DNA of 64,000 nucleotides from Antedon mediterranea (Eukaryota > Echinodermata > Crinoidea > Comatulida > Antedonidae): the NCBI RefSeq assembly GCF_964355755.1, contig NC_092676.1, positions 22,548,288-22,612,287 on the forward strand. The letters are read 5' to 3'. Numbering within the stretch: the stretch's first letter is position 1; each line of letters opens with the position of its first letter. The notes under the pieces were generated by a model. That model was given only the letters and a program-made list of their open reading frames with translations, was not told the DNA's origin and did no database searches. Made by a program: the position numbers and the translations under genes. Below are positions 36,301 to 51,300 of the stretch, one piece after another.

Positions 36301-39300
36301 ATGAAAGTACTGTACAGTCTCACCTAGAATTATTTTGTGGTTTACTAGAACCAAAACAATAAGTTGGAACCATACGGTAGATGTATAAAAAATATATAAT
36401 AATTTCATTCGCTGAGAACCCATATTAAACAATCTTTCAACTAATTAAATAAAGAAGAAAGTACAGTACAGTCTTACATAGGATTTACCTTTGTGTTTAC
36501 TGGAACCGAAACAAATTTATAAAGTGGAACCTTACAGTAGCTGATGTATAGATTATATAACCTAGTTTTATATTTTATTGATTATTATGTAACCATAGGT
36601 AACTGGCAATAAAAGAATAACGATTGAATAATAGGGAGTCAACTTAAAACAACCACAGCTCAGAAAGTGGTCATCAAGGAACGAGAAAAAATCTAAAATG
36701 GCACCATTAGGATGTTTGAAGTTAATTTAATACTATGCCTGTGTTACACAGTATGTTGGCTATATCATTGCGACCTGGAAAGTTAACACTATTCATGGGT
36801 AGAGTCTACTGTACACAGTTTGGGTCATCTAAAAGGTAAATATTTTGTTTACTACTGTATTTCAGTTAAAAGGAGAAAAGTGGCAAAAAGCAAAACTGGT
36901 GATCTCACCAACTTCAACCTATTAAAAACAATGGGAAAAATTACAAATACATAACCCCCATTGTCAAGGCTATGTTACCCTATATAAACCCTTTTATGTC
37001 CACCTCTTTAGCATACAATAAAATCCACTAAAAATAACGTTAGTCAACTTCCTTTAATTTAATTTTATGACAATAAACAAAATGTTCTCTATTTTGCTCT
37101 CATGTACAGTAGCATCAATTTTTTGTGAAATATAGTAACTCAAATAGAGAGAAATGGCGAACCGGCGTCTAAAATCCGAGTGGGTATAAAATCATAACAA
37201 ACCGTTGAGGGCGGCACATTTCCTATGTTTATACACGTGAATATGGCGTCGTCTAACCAATGTTGTTGCTGTAACGCTCATAATTCTTGTTATGTATAAA
37301 AGTCATCCATCATTCACAATCATATTCCTAAAAATATCTCATATCTGTAGGTCTACATTAGACTAGGCCTATAATATTATAGTAGAATGGTGTTATCAAG
37401 TATTCATTACTGGCGATAGCCCCCTGCAGGAAGGAAGCATCACTAGCCACATAACAAAATGGCAGTTGTCAAGCTGAAACTAATGCTAGGCCTACATCTA
37501 CTAGAGATGCTCTATTTAGTCTTACTACCTAGCTAGGAGAGGCTTAGCAGCACCCTAGCTAAAGTAGTAGTAGTAGTAGTACAGTATGCAATAACGAATT
37601 TCCAATATTATTATTATTATGATTATTATTATTATTATTATAATAACCGATAATCCGTGCTAGGCTCGAGTACTCGAGGTACTACAGCATATACAGGCCA
37701 ACTATCTAGGGCCTAGAGCTGGGTACAGTATATAACAAAAACGCGTCTTAATTCAATCCAAATTAAAATAAAATATGTTAAGATTTGCCCATATAACATT
37801 AAAATTGTTAAGGGGTTGCAAAAAAAAAAAAGATACTGCTATTATGTGTGTTTTAAACGTTCTTTTCTACCTACTTTTTTAACTCAACCCATCGGAATTT
37901 CCCATACAAAAACATGTGGCGAAATGGTTTGTTTACAATCTATACCCACTCGGTGAAATTTGAGTGACGTCATCGCGGTTCGCCATTTCTCTCTATTGAA
38001 CCTGTGGATGGTGCAACCATGCACTGAAGGATTTTAACAAGAAATAATGACCATGTGACATACTAACAAAATTATGTGTTCGTTGAATGGAGAGAATAAT
38101 TTCATTTGTTGAAAATGAAAGGCTATATTAAACAATCAATCTTTTGACAACTTCTTTCCCATTTATTATTTGTATACCAATAGATAAACATGGTTCTATC
38201 AATCAAGAATTCTCGTTTTGTAAAAGTTTGACAATTTTAGCATAGCTTGCCAACAAAAAATCTGCGCAAGCAAGGTACCATGAACCCAGACCTATAAAGT
38301 ATAATTAATAAGCATGTGAAATTAACTAAATGAAGCAAAGCAGGTTATGTCGCTATAGGTCAGCAACCTTTTTGTCTTGTTTTTTAATTAAGGAGAGTTT
38401 TGGGGATTGAAAACATCATATAGATATTATCAAGAAATGGTTAATAATCAAATTTACAAGGAAATGTTTATGAATCATGAATTTATTAAAAATGTAAATT
38501 ACATTATGGATTTATTTAAAAGGAATTTTCGTTTCTTTTTGGATTAAATGTATGGATAATGACCCTTAGAGGATGGTAAGAAAAGGAGGAAACAAGAAAG
38601 TTTATGGAACGGAAAAAGAAAAAAAAAGTGTATGGAATGGAAATATAGACTAAATGAGACAATTTTATGTTCTTCATCTTCATCTATTCTTTTATATTTA
38701 CTGTACTGCAAAGTAAAAAAATGTTAGGAGCAAGATAAAATAATATTGTAAATATATTTGTTAACTATAACAAAATTATTGTTTTGTTATTATTGTGTTT
38801 CATGTATTATACTGTACCTGCCGGGGTGAACTCTTCTGTTTTGAATGCATTTTGAGACTGAGATACATCGCCCTCTATTGCTCGAAGTTGAAGGTTATGC
38901 AACGTCCCGTCTAATGTGTACTCTCCATCGCAGCACTGGGACTAAAGCAAAACAAAAAGCGATTAAATTGTGGATAAAATTAAAGCAAACCGTAAACAAC
39001 AATCACTTGGACAACGTCCTATTATATTGTTTTCTCCCTAAATGTTTTTATTTTTCAACAAAGAGAAATTGTTAAATGCTTATTAATGCTTAAACTATAA
39101 ATGCTATTGTAGGCTGGAAAAAAAAAAATGTGTACAGTAATCTTTGGACAAAACTTTGAGACGCATGGAAGAACAATAGAGAACACATAGATTTTTTGTT
39201 TTTGTGTACTTGTAAAAATAAAAAGAAATCAATCAACGATACATTCCATTTTATTATATCAAAATAACTGTGAAACCGGTAATGGTTTGGTTTACTGCAC

Positions 39301-42300
39301 ATCCTCAAAGGGTGGTAGAGTGCTTTAAACGAGAAGTAGCAAATTGTCTACTAGTAAAACAATCAATCGATGAAACAAAAAATATATATTTTAAAACAAA
39401 TTTTAAAAAATACTTTGATTTGGTTTACTGCACCCTGTCAAAGAGTGGTGGCGTGCTTTAGTAGTAAGAACTGAACAGTAAGCAGACAAGGCACTTAACC
39501 AGGCGTGCAACTAAACTAACATGCCATGTCTCAACGACACGCAACAAAGAGTTTGCGTGATTCAAGCACATAGAAAATGCTCAATATTTTATCCGTCTCT
39601 GACAAATGATATAAAACAGAGCTGCTTTATTATGGAATGTTGCATGACCTCAACAACTAAAAACAGATTTAATAAAAAGCAGATTATTTTAACATATGCA
39701 ATACATAATTTAAAATATAGATAAAATTGATTTCCTGTATTGAAATTAGGAAACTTATTGCAAGTCACAAGAAGCAATCCATTTTTCAAATTATTATGCC
39801 AACGAAAATGAAAAATGTCAAACCATTCATACTGTATCATACTTTACACAATACATTACCAGAGGTCCCAACTTAAAAAGGATACTTGCAGAAATGCAGC
39901 CAACCCTTAGAGGGTGCTATAATTGTCCAAATGACAACAGTGAGTGATGCTATTTTACTGATGACCAATAGTTCCTTAAAATTAGCTTTACATTTTTTTG
40001 CATAGCATTACTTGAAACTGAAATCGAGCTACACAGTACATGGAGCATTGTTTCTCTTTGTATCAGTACATGTTTTCTCTGAACAAGCACAGAAATTCCC
40101 CTTATAAAACACACGCATTTTGTACCACACTGTACAGTACGTACAACATGAAAATGGTTAATTAAATACTGTAAGCTGAAGATATGAAGTTCACATGAAG
40201 TTAGTTTAGTTAGGTGACATTTTTATATGATTAAATGTTTTGAAAATTCAGGGTTGGTGTGGGCAACATAAAAAAGCAGGACAATCTCGCCAAAAACGGG
40301 ACAGTTGGAATCAATGAATTAAATTGGTCAGAGAGCAAAGCTTCTAACGGGAACTATGAACCCTGGGCGCGATTTTTTTTTTCGTACATACTGTAAGTTG
40401 GGGACCCCCTCATGAAACGTCACAAAATAAACAAGAATAATTCATCAAGTTAAATTTGTTGTTCCGTGTGCACCCAAGCGTATAGCAACAAGAAGTGATT
40501 ACACAACTGCGGTTCTTTCTACAATAGGCCTAGGTAGGATTCTAGGTCAATTCACGTGATTGCCTTCGCGCACTCTTCTTCACACACACGTCCACTATGC
40601 AAAATGTGTCGAGGCTAATCGACAGCTAGGCAAGACATTAAACTACCGTAAGTAGTAATTGGACATAGCCCAAAGAAAGTTAAGACCCACAAGAATAAAG
40701 AATGTGTATAATTTGTGTACTGTAATTTTTTAATTCTGCTATTTTATTATCAAACAATATGCATGTACTCAAAGGAACTTTAAAAATGCGCGTATATGAA
40801 CACATGAGATGGGAAGATTAGACCCACGAGAATAACAAATTTATTTTTGTGTATATGTTTATTGTTTAATTTTTCTGACTTATTACTCGGACTGTGCTGT
40901 GTCATACCTAACAGTAACACACACACGTCACACACACCCACACAGCTACTACTAGAATAGACATGGGTTTAGAGACTAATGAGGCCTAATAGTATTAATA
41001 GAAACTATAATTTTAAGACCTAATTCTTTAGTAATAAATTATATTAAAAACACCATAAACTAAAGGCTGATTATTTCGAAAATCCACACAAAACGCCGCT
41101 ATTCTTTTATGAAACCCCACGCGGCAACCACAGCGGAGATTAGGCCTAGAATCGTACCGCACTTGTGTAATCACTTCTTGTTGCTATACGCTTAGGGTAC
41201 GGTGCACACGGAACAACAAATTTAACTTGATGAATTATTCATGTTTATTTTGTGACGTTTCATGAGGGGTCCCCAACTTATGTACGAAAAAAAAAATTGC
41301 ACCCTGGGCAGCCTTTTGGCTCATTTAGCTCACAAAGTACTCAAACTGTCTACTAAACTTTTTTTTCCTTTAGAAATGGATCTACACCATTGACTCCAAA
41401 CCTTGCTCCCAAATTACTGTAATATTATTTTTTTTTAACTCGTAATCTTCATCGCAAACTACAAACAATATTATTAGTTACTGAAGTGTATAGATTCATG
41501 ATAAAACATTTCTTTTAGCACTCGTTTTTTCTCGCGCAAAAGAATTTCTTATTCCCCACTTGACTGAAGGACTCCAAAATTAAATACGGGTGAATTCCTG
41601 TAGATAGGCCTTGCAAAACTATCATGAAAAAAAATCAATTAAAAAATCTGACTCATCCTAGGGAGATGGGATCTACTGTACATTCATACAGTACAGTAAT
41701 ACCCAGTGCAAACATGTAAATGATGATTTGTGTGTGAAGGTCATAGCATGACAGCTGGATTTCGAACAGGTAGAAACGATGTCCCTTATGGTGACAGCGT
41801 GCCTAAATATGGGAAGTCAGGCTTGCGATCAACATGTGCCCTGCCCATGGAGGCTACAGCCTTCAACTGCGACAGACACTATTAAGTTCTAAGCTATTAG
41901 GCAGGAGTACAGAAATTATTGGCGTTTAGCAAAATTTATACTAGCCTTGATTTTGTGGTACTTGCATGTACCGCCCTTTTAAATAATTGTACAACATTTA
42001 TTTTACAAACTTTAATTGGCTGATTGGATTAACGAATACATGTTATTTGTTTAATGTAGGTCTTTTTTTGTAATCCTAGTTTATGTACTGTATCTATCAT
42101 TTCAGTACAACAACCAAAAAACAAGACGACTGGTTGGTTCATCACAAATTTGCTGCCTATTTTTCAAAATGTCATTTGACAATTACTGTACCACTTTATA
42201 AAGGATAACTAATAAAGAAAAATTTTGATTTATAAAAATTAAAGGGAATATATAGAAAACTAAAATTAAATATTCTGTGAAACAAAAAAAAAACCCTAAG

Positions 42301-45300
42301 AAATTAAAAGATCTCAAATTCCAAAGTTATTAAATTGACCAAAAAGAAGACAAAGGCATACTGTAAGGTGATGTAATGATTTTAGTATCTTTAAGCTTTA
42401 CTTTACACAAATCTGACACTATGAATGTATTCAATCACTGTGAATTGCACCTCTACCCTGAGGTCCCCCTTGCCACTTGACCTACTTATGAACAAAAGAA
42501 TGATAGTCACGTTTCAAGCAGTGCCTACCAAAAAAAGGGGGTACTGCTTTCTTTGCAACAACAATCCTCTAATAAGCCAAAGATGTGAATGAACTTTGGT
42601 AATTTAAAATGAGGGTGGACAATATAAGCCGTAACAATCTATTCCACTGGGAAAATATATTGTGGAGTCATCCTGTCAGGAATAAAGAATTAATTAACAG
42701 AGATTTTCATTGATCAAGTAAATCTTTTTACAGCATTACAATAATTTCTGAAACCGTTATACCATAAACTGGACATGAGATCCTTTAAAATTAATTTAAT
42801 TCTAAATAGGAATATGAATTGATATGTTATTTCAAAACTGATCTCCCGAATAGATACTTTATTTTTATTATTTATTATTTTATTTTTTTATTTTTACTAA
42901 GAGTACAGAACTCTACTAATCTTTTTAAATGCTTCAGACTGAAGTCAGAAAATATGTAGTGAAATTTTTAAATGAAAAAAAAAAAACCTGCATTCAGAAC
43001 TTGATTAAGTGTCCCTATAAAAAAGATCCTTATCTAGAAGTCGGCAACAATTATGCCAAATTATGTAAAAATATGAGAAATAAGTGAACATAGTGCTTTA
43101 GCCCTGAAAAGGCAATTTGTAAGTTCAAATTTGGCATGACAACAGGCAGAAGGTACCGATTTAAAAAAACTGTGACTCACTGTATTGGAGTCAAGTTTCT
43201 GATTTTAACTTGTGCTTGGGTGAAAAGCGCTTAACCAGCGATAAATATCAACAGGTGTTTGGGGTACGAAAGTTAAATTATTACAATTTTACGTCCGTTA
43301 AGTTTCATAACATCACGTTTGTTCGCTTCCAATGATTTGTTTTCTCCGTTTTTTTGTTTTCGTAATGAAGATGATCAGACATTCTATAAATATAATAATT
43401 TGTGGTAACAGATGTAAAAGTAAAATCTCAATATAAACAAATGATATTTACAATTTATGCATGACTCAGTTTAATGAGGATACTAATTTACTGTAGATCT
43501 GGAGATATCACAAAACATGTCCTTACATGCATTGTTTGTTGTTTAAAAATAAGGGAAAAAATCATAAACCTTAGTAATTTATTATACAGTAATTTCATCC
43601 ATATTTAAATTCTTCCAATTTTTTTTCTATTATTAGCATCTATCTATTGTATTACTGTACAGTATTGTTCTAAAGCTATACTTTCAAACTTTGACAAAAA
43701 AAGTGTGATGTGTCCAAATATGGTAGTGATGCTTAAATATGCCGTAGTGACGTGACATCATCAAGTCCATATACAGTATGGGCACATCACATTTTTTTGT
43801 CACATAAATGTTGATAGTGTAGACAGAGCCTTAACGTGTGGAGAAACAAATTAACAGTTGACTAAAACTGTTCAGGTTCTATCTCAAGGAAATAGAGGGC
43901 ACCATTGTATGAAATGTGTACATCAATTAAACATCAATTGTTATTGATTTCCACATACACCTCACATACATGGAGGATGCATATTAAGATAAGATAAATC
44001 TTTATTGTCATGAACACAACCAGGCGAACATGAAGTTGGTTTTCCTTTGATGCTTAAAAACACATACAATTTATAAAACATTAAAAATATCAATACAATA
44101 CATTAAAACTATATACAGTAGTAAACAAGTAAACAAACTATCTTTGAAATTTTGAGTTGGAAACATAAATAGAGATGTGGACAAATGATTTCCAACATCG
44201 AGTGGTATTGCACATTAAAGGACGAATTCTACCAGATTTATTTACAACATATTTATCATTCAATGGGTGTGAGTTATCTTCCATTATTTTCTTAACTTGG
44301 CTAATAACATAGCTCCTGTAAACTGCGTCGATAACATTGACATTCTTTCCTATTATTTTACTAGCAGTTTTCATTATACGTAACGGTCAAGTTTTTTTTA
44401 TCATTAGCACTCAGACTATTGTACCAAACAACACAGTTAAAAGTTACAACACTAGAATAACACTCTGGTGAAATTATGTATTATTATTTGGTCTTTGTAT
44501 TGTATCATTTGAACTGTTTAGAAAGTCTTTGTATTATGTCAACATTTGTAACATGAATATCTGAAGTACTGTAGCTAAAACATTCAATTAATATCATGTT
44601 TCATTATACTCCCTCACTGCTCTAATTTAATTTGCCTAATTACATTGAATAATGTCATATAAACATTTCCAAAGTCCCAAAAATCACGAATTGCATGATT
44701 TTTTGAAAATCCAACCTCTTAGACATTTCTGACATGCGACAAATGATTCTATGACACAAACCACCCTACTTAAGATTATATGGTTTATGTATTAAGCATA
44801 GACTTAAAGTTAAGTCAAAAGAAAGCGAAAGCATCTTTAACTCATCATTATTATCTTTAATAGACACATTAATATCTTGTTGAACATAGGTGTTTGGATG
44901 GGCAACGCCCTTGGGTGAAGATCACAAGACTTTACAGAGACCTACATGATGCCACTCACATGGGATTACTGTGGGAGTTACTGTATTCCTGATCAGCAGA
45001 TCGGGGCTAGTTAGAATTTGTCATGCAAGACAGTTGAGGAATAGAAAAACAAAAGTTATTTTAAAACAAATTTGATATTTAAAGTCGTGTTTTAGTTACT
45101 GTAGTATTAAAACCAACAAAATTACATAGTTGGTATATTTTTTCCATGACAGGACTGACGGTTAGAATTTCTGTCAATCTAGAAATGTTTGCTTTCAAGT
45201 TTCTTTTTAAAAATGTTATAAAATAATGTTTCCCTCTCTCTGGCTTGTAAGTACTGTAGATGTTTTTAAATTTATTTTTGCGGTGATTGCTAAATAAAAT

Positions 45301-48300
45301 CTACATTAGTTACTCGGTTTACCAACAGCTTTTACTTCATTTAATAATTTAACGTTACCTTACAAGAGTAAAAAAAAAACATAACATTTAATTAATCTCT
45401 ATGATGCTGGTCTTATAGTACACAGCTACCCACATAATCAACATTAACGAAAACAAGTAACTACCTACACAGTGACATTTTTTCAAAAGATTCTAACAGA
45501 TTAGGACATCCGCTATTAGGTATACAATTTGTCAAGCTCGTCACATGATACAATATTATTGCACATTAGTTTAATGTTAATGTTTTCGCCTTAACCCATG
45601 TAACCTAGTTTAATGTTAATGTTTTCGCCTTAACCCATGTAACCTAGCTATTCCTGTTCATGTACTGACTCAGTGACATAACGCCCACATAGCAGAATCG
45701 TACATGGAGAGTGAATGAGTGAAAGCAAGAATAACAAATTCACCGACTACTGTGTTTAAAAAAATTAAATATCTGACTAATAATAAAGAAAAGTGGACCT
45801 AGAATATCAAATAACAAATAATGTATGAGGCCATCCTCCCAATCTACCACTACTTTAAATCTATCATGGAAATTGTTTGGTAGCAGCTGGTGGTATCACA
45901 TTGAATTTGTTTTCAAGAGTAAAAGTCGTATGGTAACATTTTCATTCACACACAATATCATTCACTCTTTCTACAGTAACAGCTAGATAATTTATTTGAA
46001 AACAAATTTAAAAGATTCTAGATTCATATCCAAGATTTTGAATATTTTTATTAGGTATACCAAACAAAACATCGTGACAAGGTTAGCCTAAAAAAAGTTC
46101 ATCAACTGCTAGTGCTACACACCTGAATTGTCTTATACTTCACAAACATACAGAAGTACATACAGAAGTACTGTACTGTAGGATGAAAACTTTCACATTG
46201 ACCCAATTGGGAAGAATTGAATCTTATAGAAGTTTCGTTGCAAACAGGCAGGTGAACCTAACTTTAAAAAGGTGTCAATTATGGGCGTCCTTAACGAATC
46301 GACCAGTTAATTAAACAATTAAGATAAGTGATCTGATATTTTCAGGAAGTAAATACTCTCATATACTTAACAAGATATTTGACCCAGTCAATAGTTGAAC
46401 TGAACATCAAATAAAAACAGGCATAGGCAAGTGACGCACATCGCCTTCCCTAATTTAAACTAGCCTAATTCATCCGGAAAGGTCATGTTTCCATAATATC
46501 AAAGAAGGCCTACCAACAGATCAAGCAATAAATTTATAATTAATAATGAAAGCTACCCATCCCATGTATCCGTCATTATGTTTGGTTTTACGCACTTTGC
46601 TGACCTGAAACCAGCGATGCAGACAACTGACTTTTGGTGTCATCTTAGATAATTCATCAACGTAGAATAATACAAGAAAAATTAATAAATAGGTCACATA
46701 TGGTGAATATTAGTTTGAGTAAATATTATAAGAGTAAAAATAAGTCAATGATATTTAAGAGTAAATACATCACAGTTTGATTTTCAATCGGTTTTGGCAC
46801 TTCCCTCGATAGTGGAATAACTTGAATACTGACCGGACGGAAGGGTCAGGCAATCACAGACAAACTCACTTTATGAAAATTATCATTATAATGATCGCCT
46901 TGATCAATGACAGTCATCTAGCAATGTCACACATCAATTGTTCAAGTCATCATTTTCAAAAATGAAACTTGGAATGATGATTATGAATTACATAATTTTA
47001 GGTAAAAACTGGGTGGAGTACCTGTATATGATTAATAATTTTATAATGTTTTCATGTAAATCTTATGTATTTGACCCCTATAAGACATTAACCCTTTTTT
47101 CTGACCTTAAACTTTTAAAAATGTGTGTATCATATTGTAATAATAGAGTTTTATCGAAAGTACATCAAAAAAAGAATAGGTGATGAAATGTGTGAAATGA
47201 ATGTTTTATAACTGAAAAATCTACATATTAAGAATGATTGTTGTTAATGTACTTTTTAACCAGTATAGTTAGTTTTACTGACACTGTGGTAATATAAGTC
47301 CTACTGGAGTGGTAGTCGTTGTTAAAAAGTACCAACGGTCTTGGTTATCAAACTGAAACCAGCTTTCAGATTTTTTTGGTCAATATACTGTAGCTAGTGA
47401 CTCGTGTAATTAAAGTCAGTGTGATCGAGGCTTAAGCCTATAGTACCCCACTCAAATTATCTTATAATATAAGTGTTCCTAGATCCTTTAAACTAACCCT
47501 TAAAAACAAGGAGCTCATCCATAATCAACAAGTGATTTAGCAATATTGAGGAAATGGTGTTCGGTTTCTTTTTCATTTAGTCATGCTACGATTTCTGTAT
47601 AATTTATTGACAGATTTGCATGTTTCTTTCGTGAGACACGTAATAATAAAGTTATCAACAAATTCAGATCAAGGTTAGTGCAATTTTGACATGTATTTAT
47701 GACAGATGCTAAAAGGTATGACAAAACAATCTCAAATCAGAAAAACATGAAATGCAAATTATTCAATGTGGAAATTATCTTACTTAAATGATCATTTTTT
47801 TTCTAAATAATTTATTACGGAAGTATTTATTACGGAATTAATGTTGTACTGTATCTATCGAATGGTCAATGATGTCTTCACATTCTGTAATTACAAATGA
47901 AATGCATGGAAAGAAAGAGCAGAAAAAAATATTGTGCACAGGGTATTTTTTTAGGGAGTACCTAAGAGAACTAACTCTACTATAAAAATGTTGTCCTGTC
48001 AGGGAAAAATTTAATTTTAAAATTTTGTTTAGCAATATTGCTAATCAAACTGATTTTTTAGTCGAGAAACATAGTTTTGTATTGTCTTTTTTGCTACACA
48101 ATTTTAGAAATGTGTAGCAATAAGGTTGTTTTGTATAGCTTTTTGCTATGCTACACTGGCGAAATTATTCCCTGCCTGTAAATATTGCATATTTTGTTAC
48201 CAGTATACAGTCTCTGTGGTTCACATCATCAAAACTTTCGCATTGATGTACTTAATACAACACAGGCATAGTGACTTCAAAATGATCTGCTTTTGACCAA

Positions 48301-51300
48301 GGTGATGCAACCATTCTTTGGTCCCTCTCCATGGTAAACCACTTCTTGAGCTGTGATTACATGGAGTTCGCTCTCTATTTAATTATAAAATCTCTTTGAT
48401 CAAACCACACAAAGAATGATGGAATAAAAATCTATTCTTCATAAAGCTTGAGTTCCCACTTGCAACTTAACAGTGTTAGCGCACAATGCAAGTGACTTGA
48501 CCAATCACAAGCTACAGTTCGGATGATCCATCGCGTCATGATTGGTCATATTACTCATGATAGGTTTGTACGTTCTTGTGTTGCATCTAAGTGGGAACGA
48601 AGTTTATGAATTATGATTGAATGCCTCCGCCACACGGATGACAACTGTAGAAAAAAACTAAGTTCCTTGAAAAGTCTAGTACAAACTTCATTACATCATC
48701 AATCAATCCTACTACATTAAAGTTTGAAACCCTACCTACTAATCAGAAGATCTTCATCAATGCTTATTAATAAATTGTATAATCATTTTCACTCAGGGAC
48801 TTTCAACTGACTTGTTCCTGCCACGCCTTTCCTACAGCCTTGAAAATTATTAAATATTATTAAATTCCATGCCAAATACCTGTTCTTCCCAAGGATATCT
48901 TTTTTATTTTGATAAATATTAATTAGGAATAAGCGAACAGGACTTGAACGATGCCAGATGTCAATTATTTACAGATTTATCAATGTAAACAAATAGAATA
49001 ACTTGTAATTTTATAATTAATTTTAGTAGTTATTTCCTGTAAACCCTAACCTACTTTCCTATCATTCAATAAAAAAAAATTATATTATAATACAATAAAA
49101 AACAAATCAATTTTTACAATTGTAGCTACTGTGAGATTAAAAAAACATTGATAATTTCATTTTTTTTTTGTAATGGTTGTATACATTTTATGATTTGTTG
49201 GTTGTGTTTATTTCTTCATTTCCTCACTTTCAACAGCGGAAAACAACCAATTAGAGGAAGAAACATGTAGAAAATATGTGATGAAATCCTCATTAAAACA
49301 GTGTCAATGACTTGATAAGAAATATAGGCAGTGCGATGCCTGCAGATGACTAAATGCCGTCTTGAAAATTAGCATGTGTAATGTTGAAGATTGGGTTTAA
49401 AAAAGAAATGTGTTTAAATATTTCATTAATTTGACATTTAACAGTATTTTAAATATTGATAAGACTAAGAGAACATTTCTAATAATTTTCAAATGATAAA
49501 CAGAAATTTCAAATATTTCATGAATGATGATTGATTTGATTTATTTCGGCATCAGTACATAAAATATCACAGACATACAATTAAAATTGACAAATATAAA
49601 AATACCAATATAAAACAAGGATGCCAAGGATAACTCATAAAAGTCCTCTACGGACTTGTTTCCAATGAGGTCCTTTGAAAGAACATCAAAAAAGACAAAC
49701 AAAGCAACATAATAAAAATGACAAAAAACAGCAAAAAGGACAATCGAAAAAAGAAGAAGCGCTAATTAATTAGTTTCTAGAGCTAGTGAGCGTGAGCTAG
49801 TGATTTTGGCACTAAAACACTAGAGATATCTCTACCAGATAAATAGCTGGGGCATATACATTAGGGTTATAAGGGGCCAACCCTTGTAAAATGAGATTGT
49901 CTAAAGATAGAGTACACTGAACTGGCAAGTCGCTACTCATAACTTCAACCATTGCCCTCTATATCAATGCTTAATAAGAATTCATGTTCCATTTACAATA
50001 CAAAAAAAATCATATTTGTTCCATTTCCTTTCAAAAATATCTTCAACATATTAATAACTGCATGTATATCTTTAACAGTTGGGGTTAGGAAGAACTTTTA
50101 TCTACTTAAAGACATGTGTTAGATTGACAAGTAAAAAACTGGCTGTTGTCTACTGTAGACTCCAACTAGTAATCAATAATTAATAGAAATAAAAATACCA
50201 TGAAACATATCATATTGGTTTCAGATAAAGTAAACAGATTTTAATGTTTTTAGTGTTTTAGCAAATTGTTACGTCCTGTTTTGTGTACAGGTTTATAGTT
50301 TTTTGCTATGATATTTTGATTTTAATGTTTTTAAACCGTTTGATGTTTAGAGATTTTAATGTTTTTAACTGTTTGATGTTTAGAGATTTTAATGTTTTTA
50401 ACTGTTTGATGTTTAGAGATTTTAATGTTTTTAACTGTTTGATGTTCAGAGATTTTAATGTTTTTAACTGTTTGATGTTCAGAGATTTTAATGTTTTTAA
50501 ACTGTTTGATGTTTAGAGATTTAATGTTTTTAACTGTTTGATGTTCAGAGATTTTAATGTTTTTAACTGTTTGATGTTCAGAGATTTCAATGTTTTTAAC
50601 TGTTTGATGTTTAGAGATTTAAATGTTTTTAACTGTTTGATGTTCAGAGATTTTAATGTTTTTAACTGTTTGATGTTTAGAGATTTAAATGTTTTTAACT
50701 GTTTGATGTTCCGAGATTTTAATGGGTTTTTTTATTGTGCAATTTGTATATGTAATTTACTTTCAATTCAATGTTTTATATTGCAATGAGTAGAATGAAT
50801 ACAACCAGAAATAAAAAAAATTTACAAATTCGATCTAAAATTTATTGAATGTAAAATTAATTGTTACCCCATTTGATTGTGACAAGACGATATCACTACC
50901 ACCCGAGTATTGTAGCCTCAATGATACAGACTATAACATAAAGTAGATTCAAGACATTAAATTTATAATAACCATGGTTATTTCTCTGCATCATCTTTAT
51001 ATAGAGGGCGCATGTCTAAATTCAATGTTTCAGTTTCAGATTTTATTTCACACATAAATATAACACAATACATACATTTTTATTTCTTCTAAATATAAAT
51101 AATAAAAAAGTGTGTGGAGATTGCATTAAGCCAATTTCGCTTTAGGTCTGAACCTCCAAATGAAACAAATATATACATGTGGGGTTGCATGTACTGCACC
51201 ATTTTGAGAAGCTAGAGTGTAGGCCTGCATGTAGCCTACTCTAGGTTTCAGTTGCAAGCAGGTATGTACTGTTTGTACAGCATCTATTATAGTATAAATC

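Larger units (their letters stand above)
35433..38817 (-). other. intron 7 of p190 RhoGAP
   Basis: 3.4 kb. It is filled mainly by a ~140-bp local repeat, the second TTAA element and the 855-bp inverted-repeat element. Short TAG and TTA microsatellites occur at 37564-37580 and 37606-37640. Confidence 0.7.

Noticed and set aside
50283-50789. Two open frames with repeated CLMFRDFNVFN peptide.
   Set aside because: Product of a 33-bp minisatellite; no splice context or flanking coding sequence.
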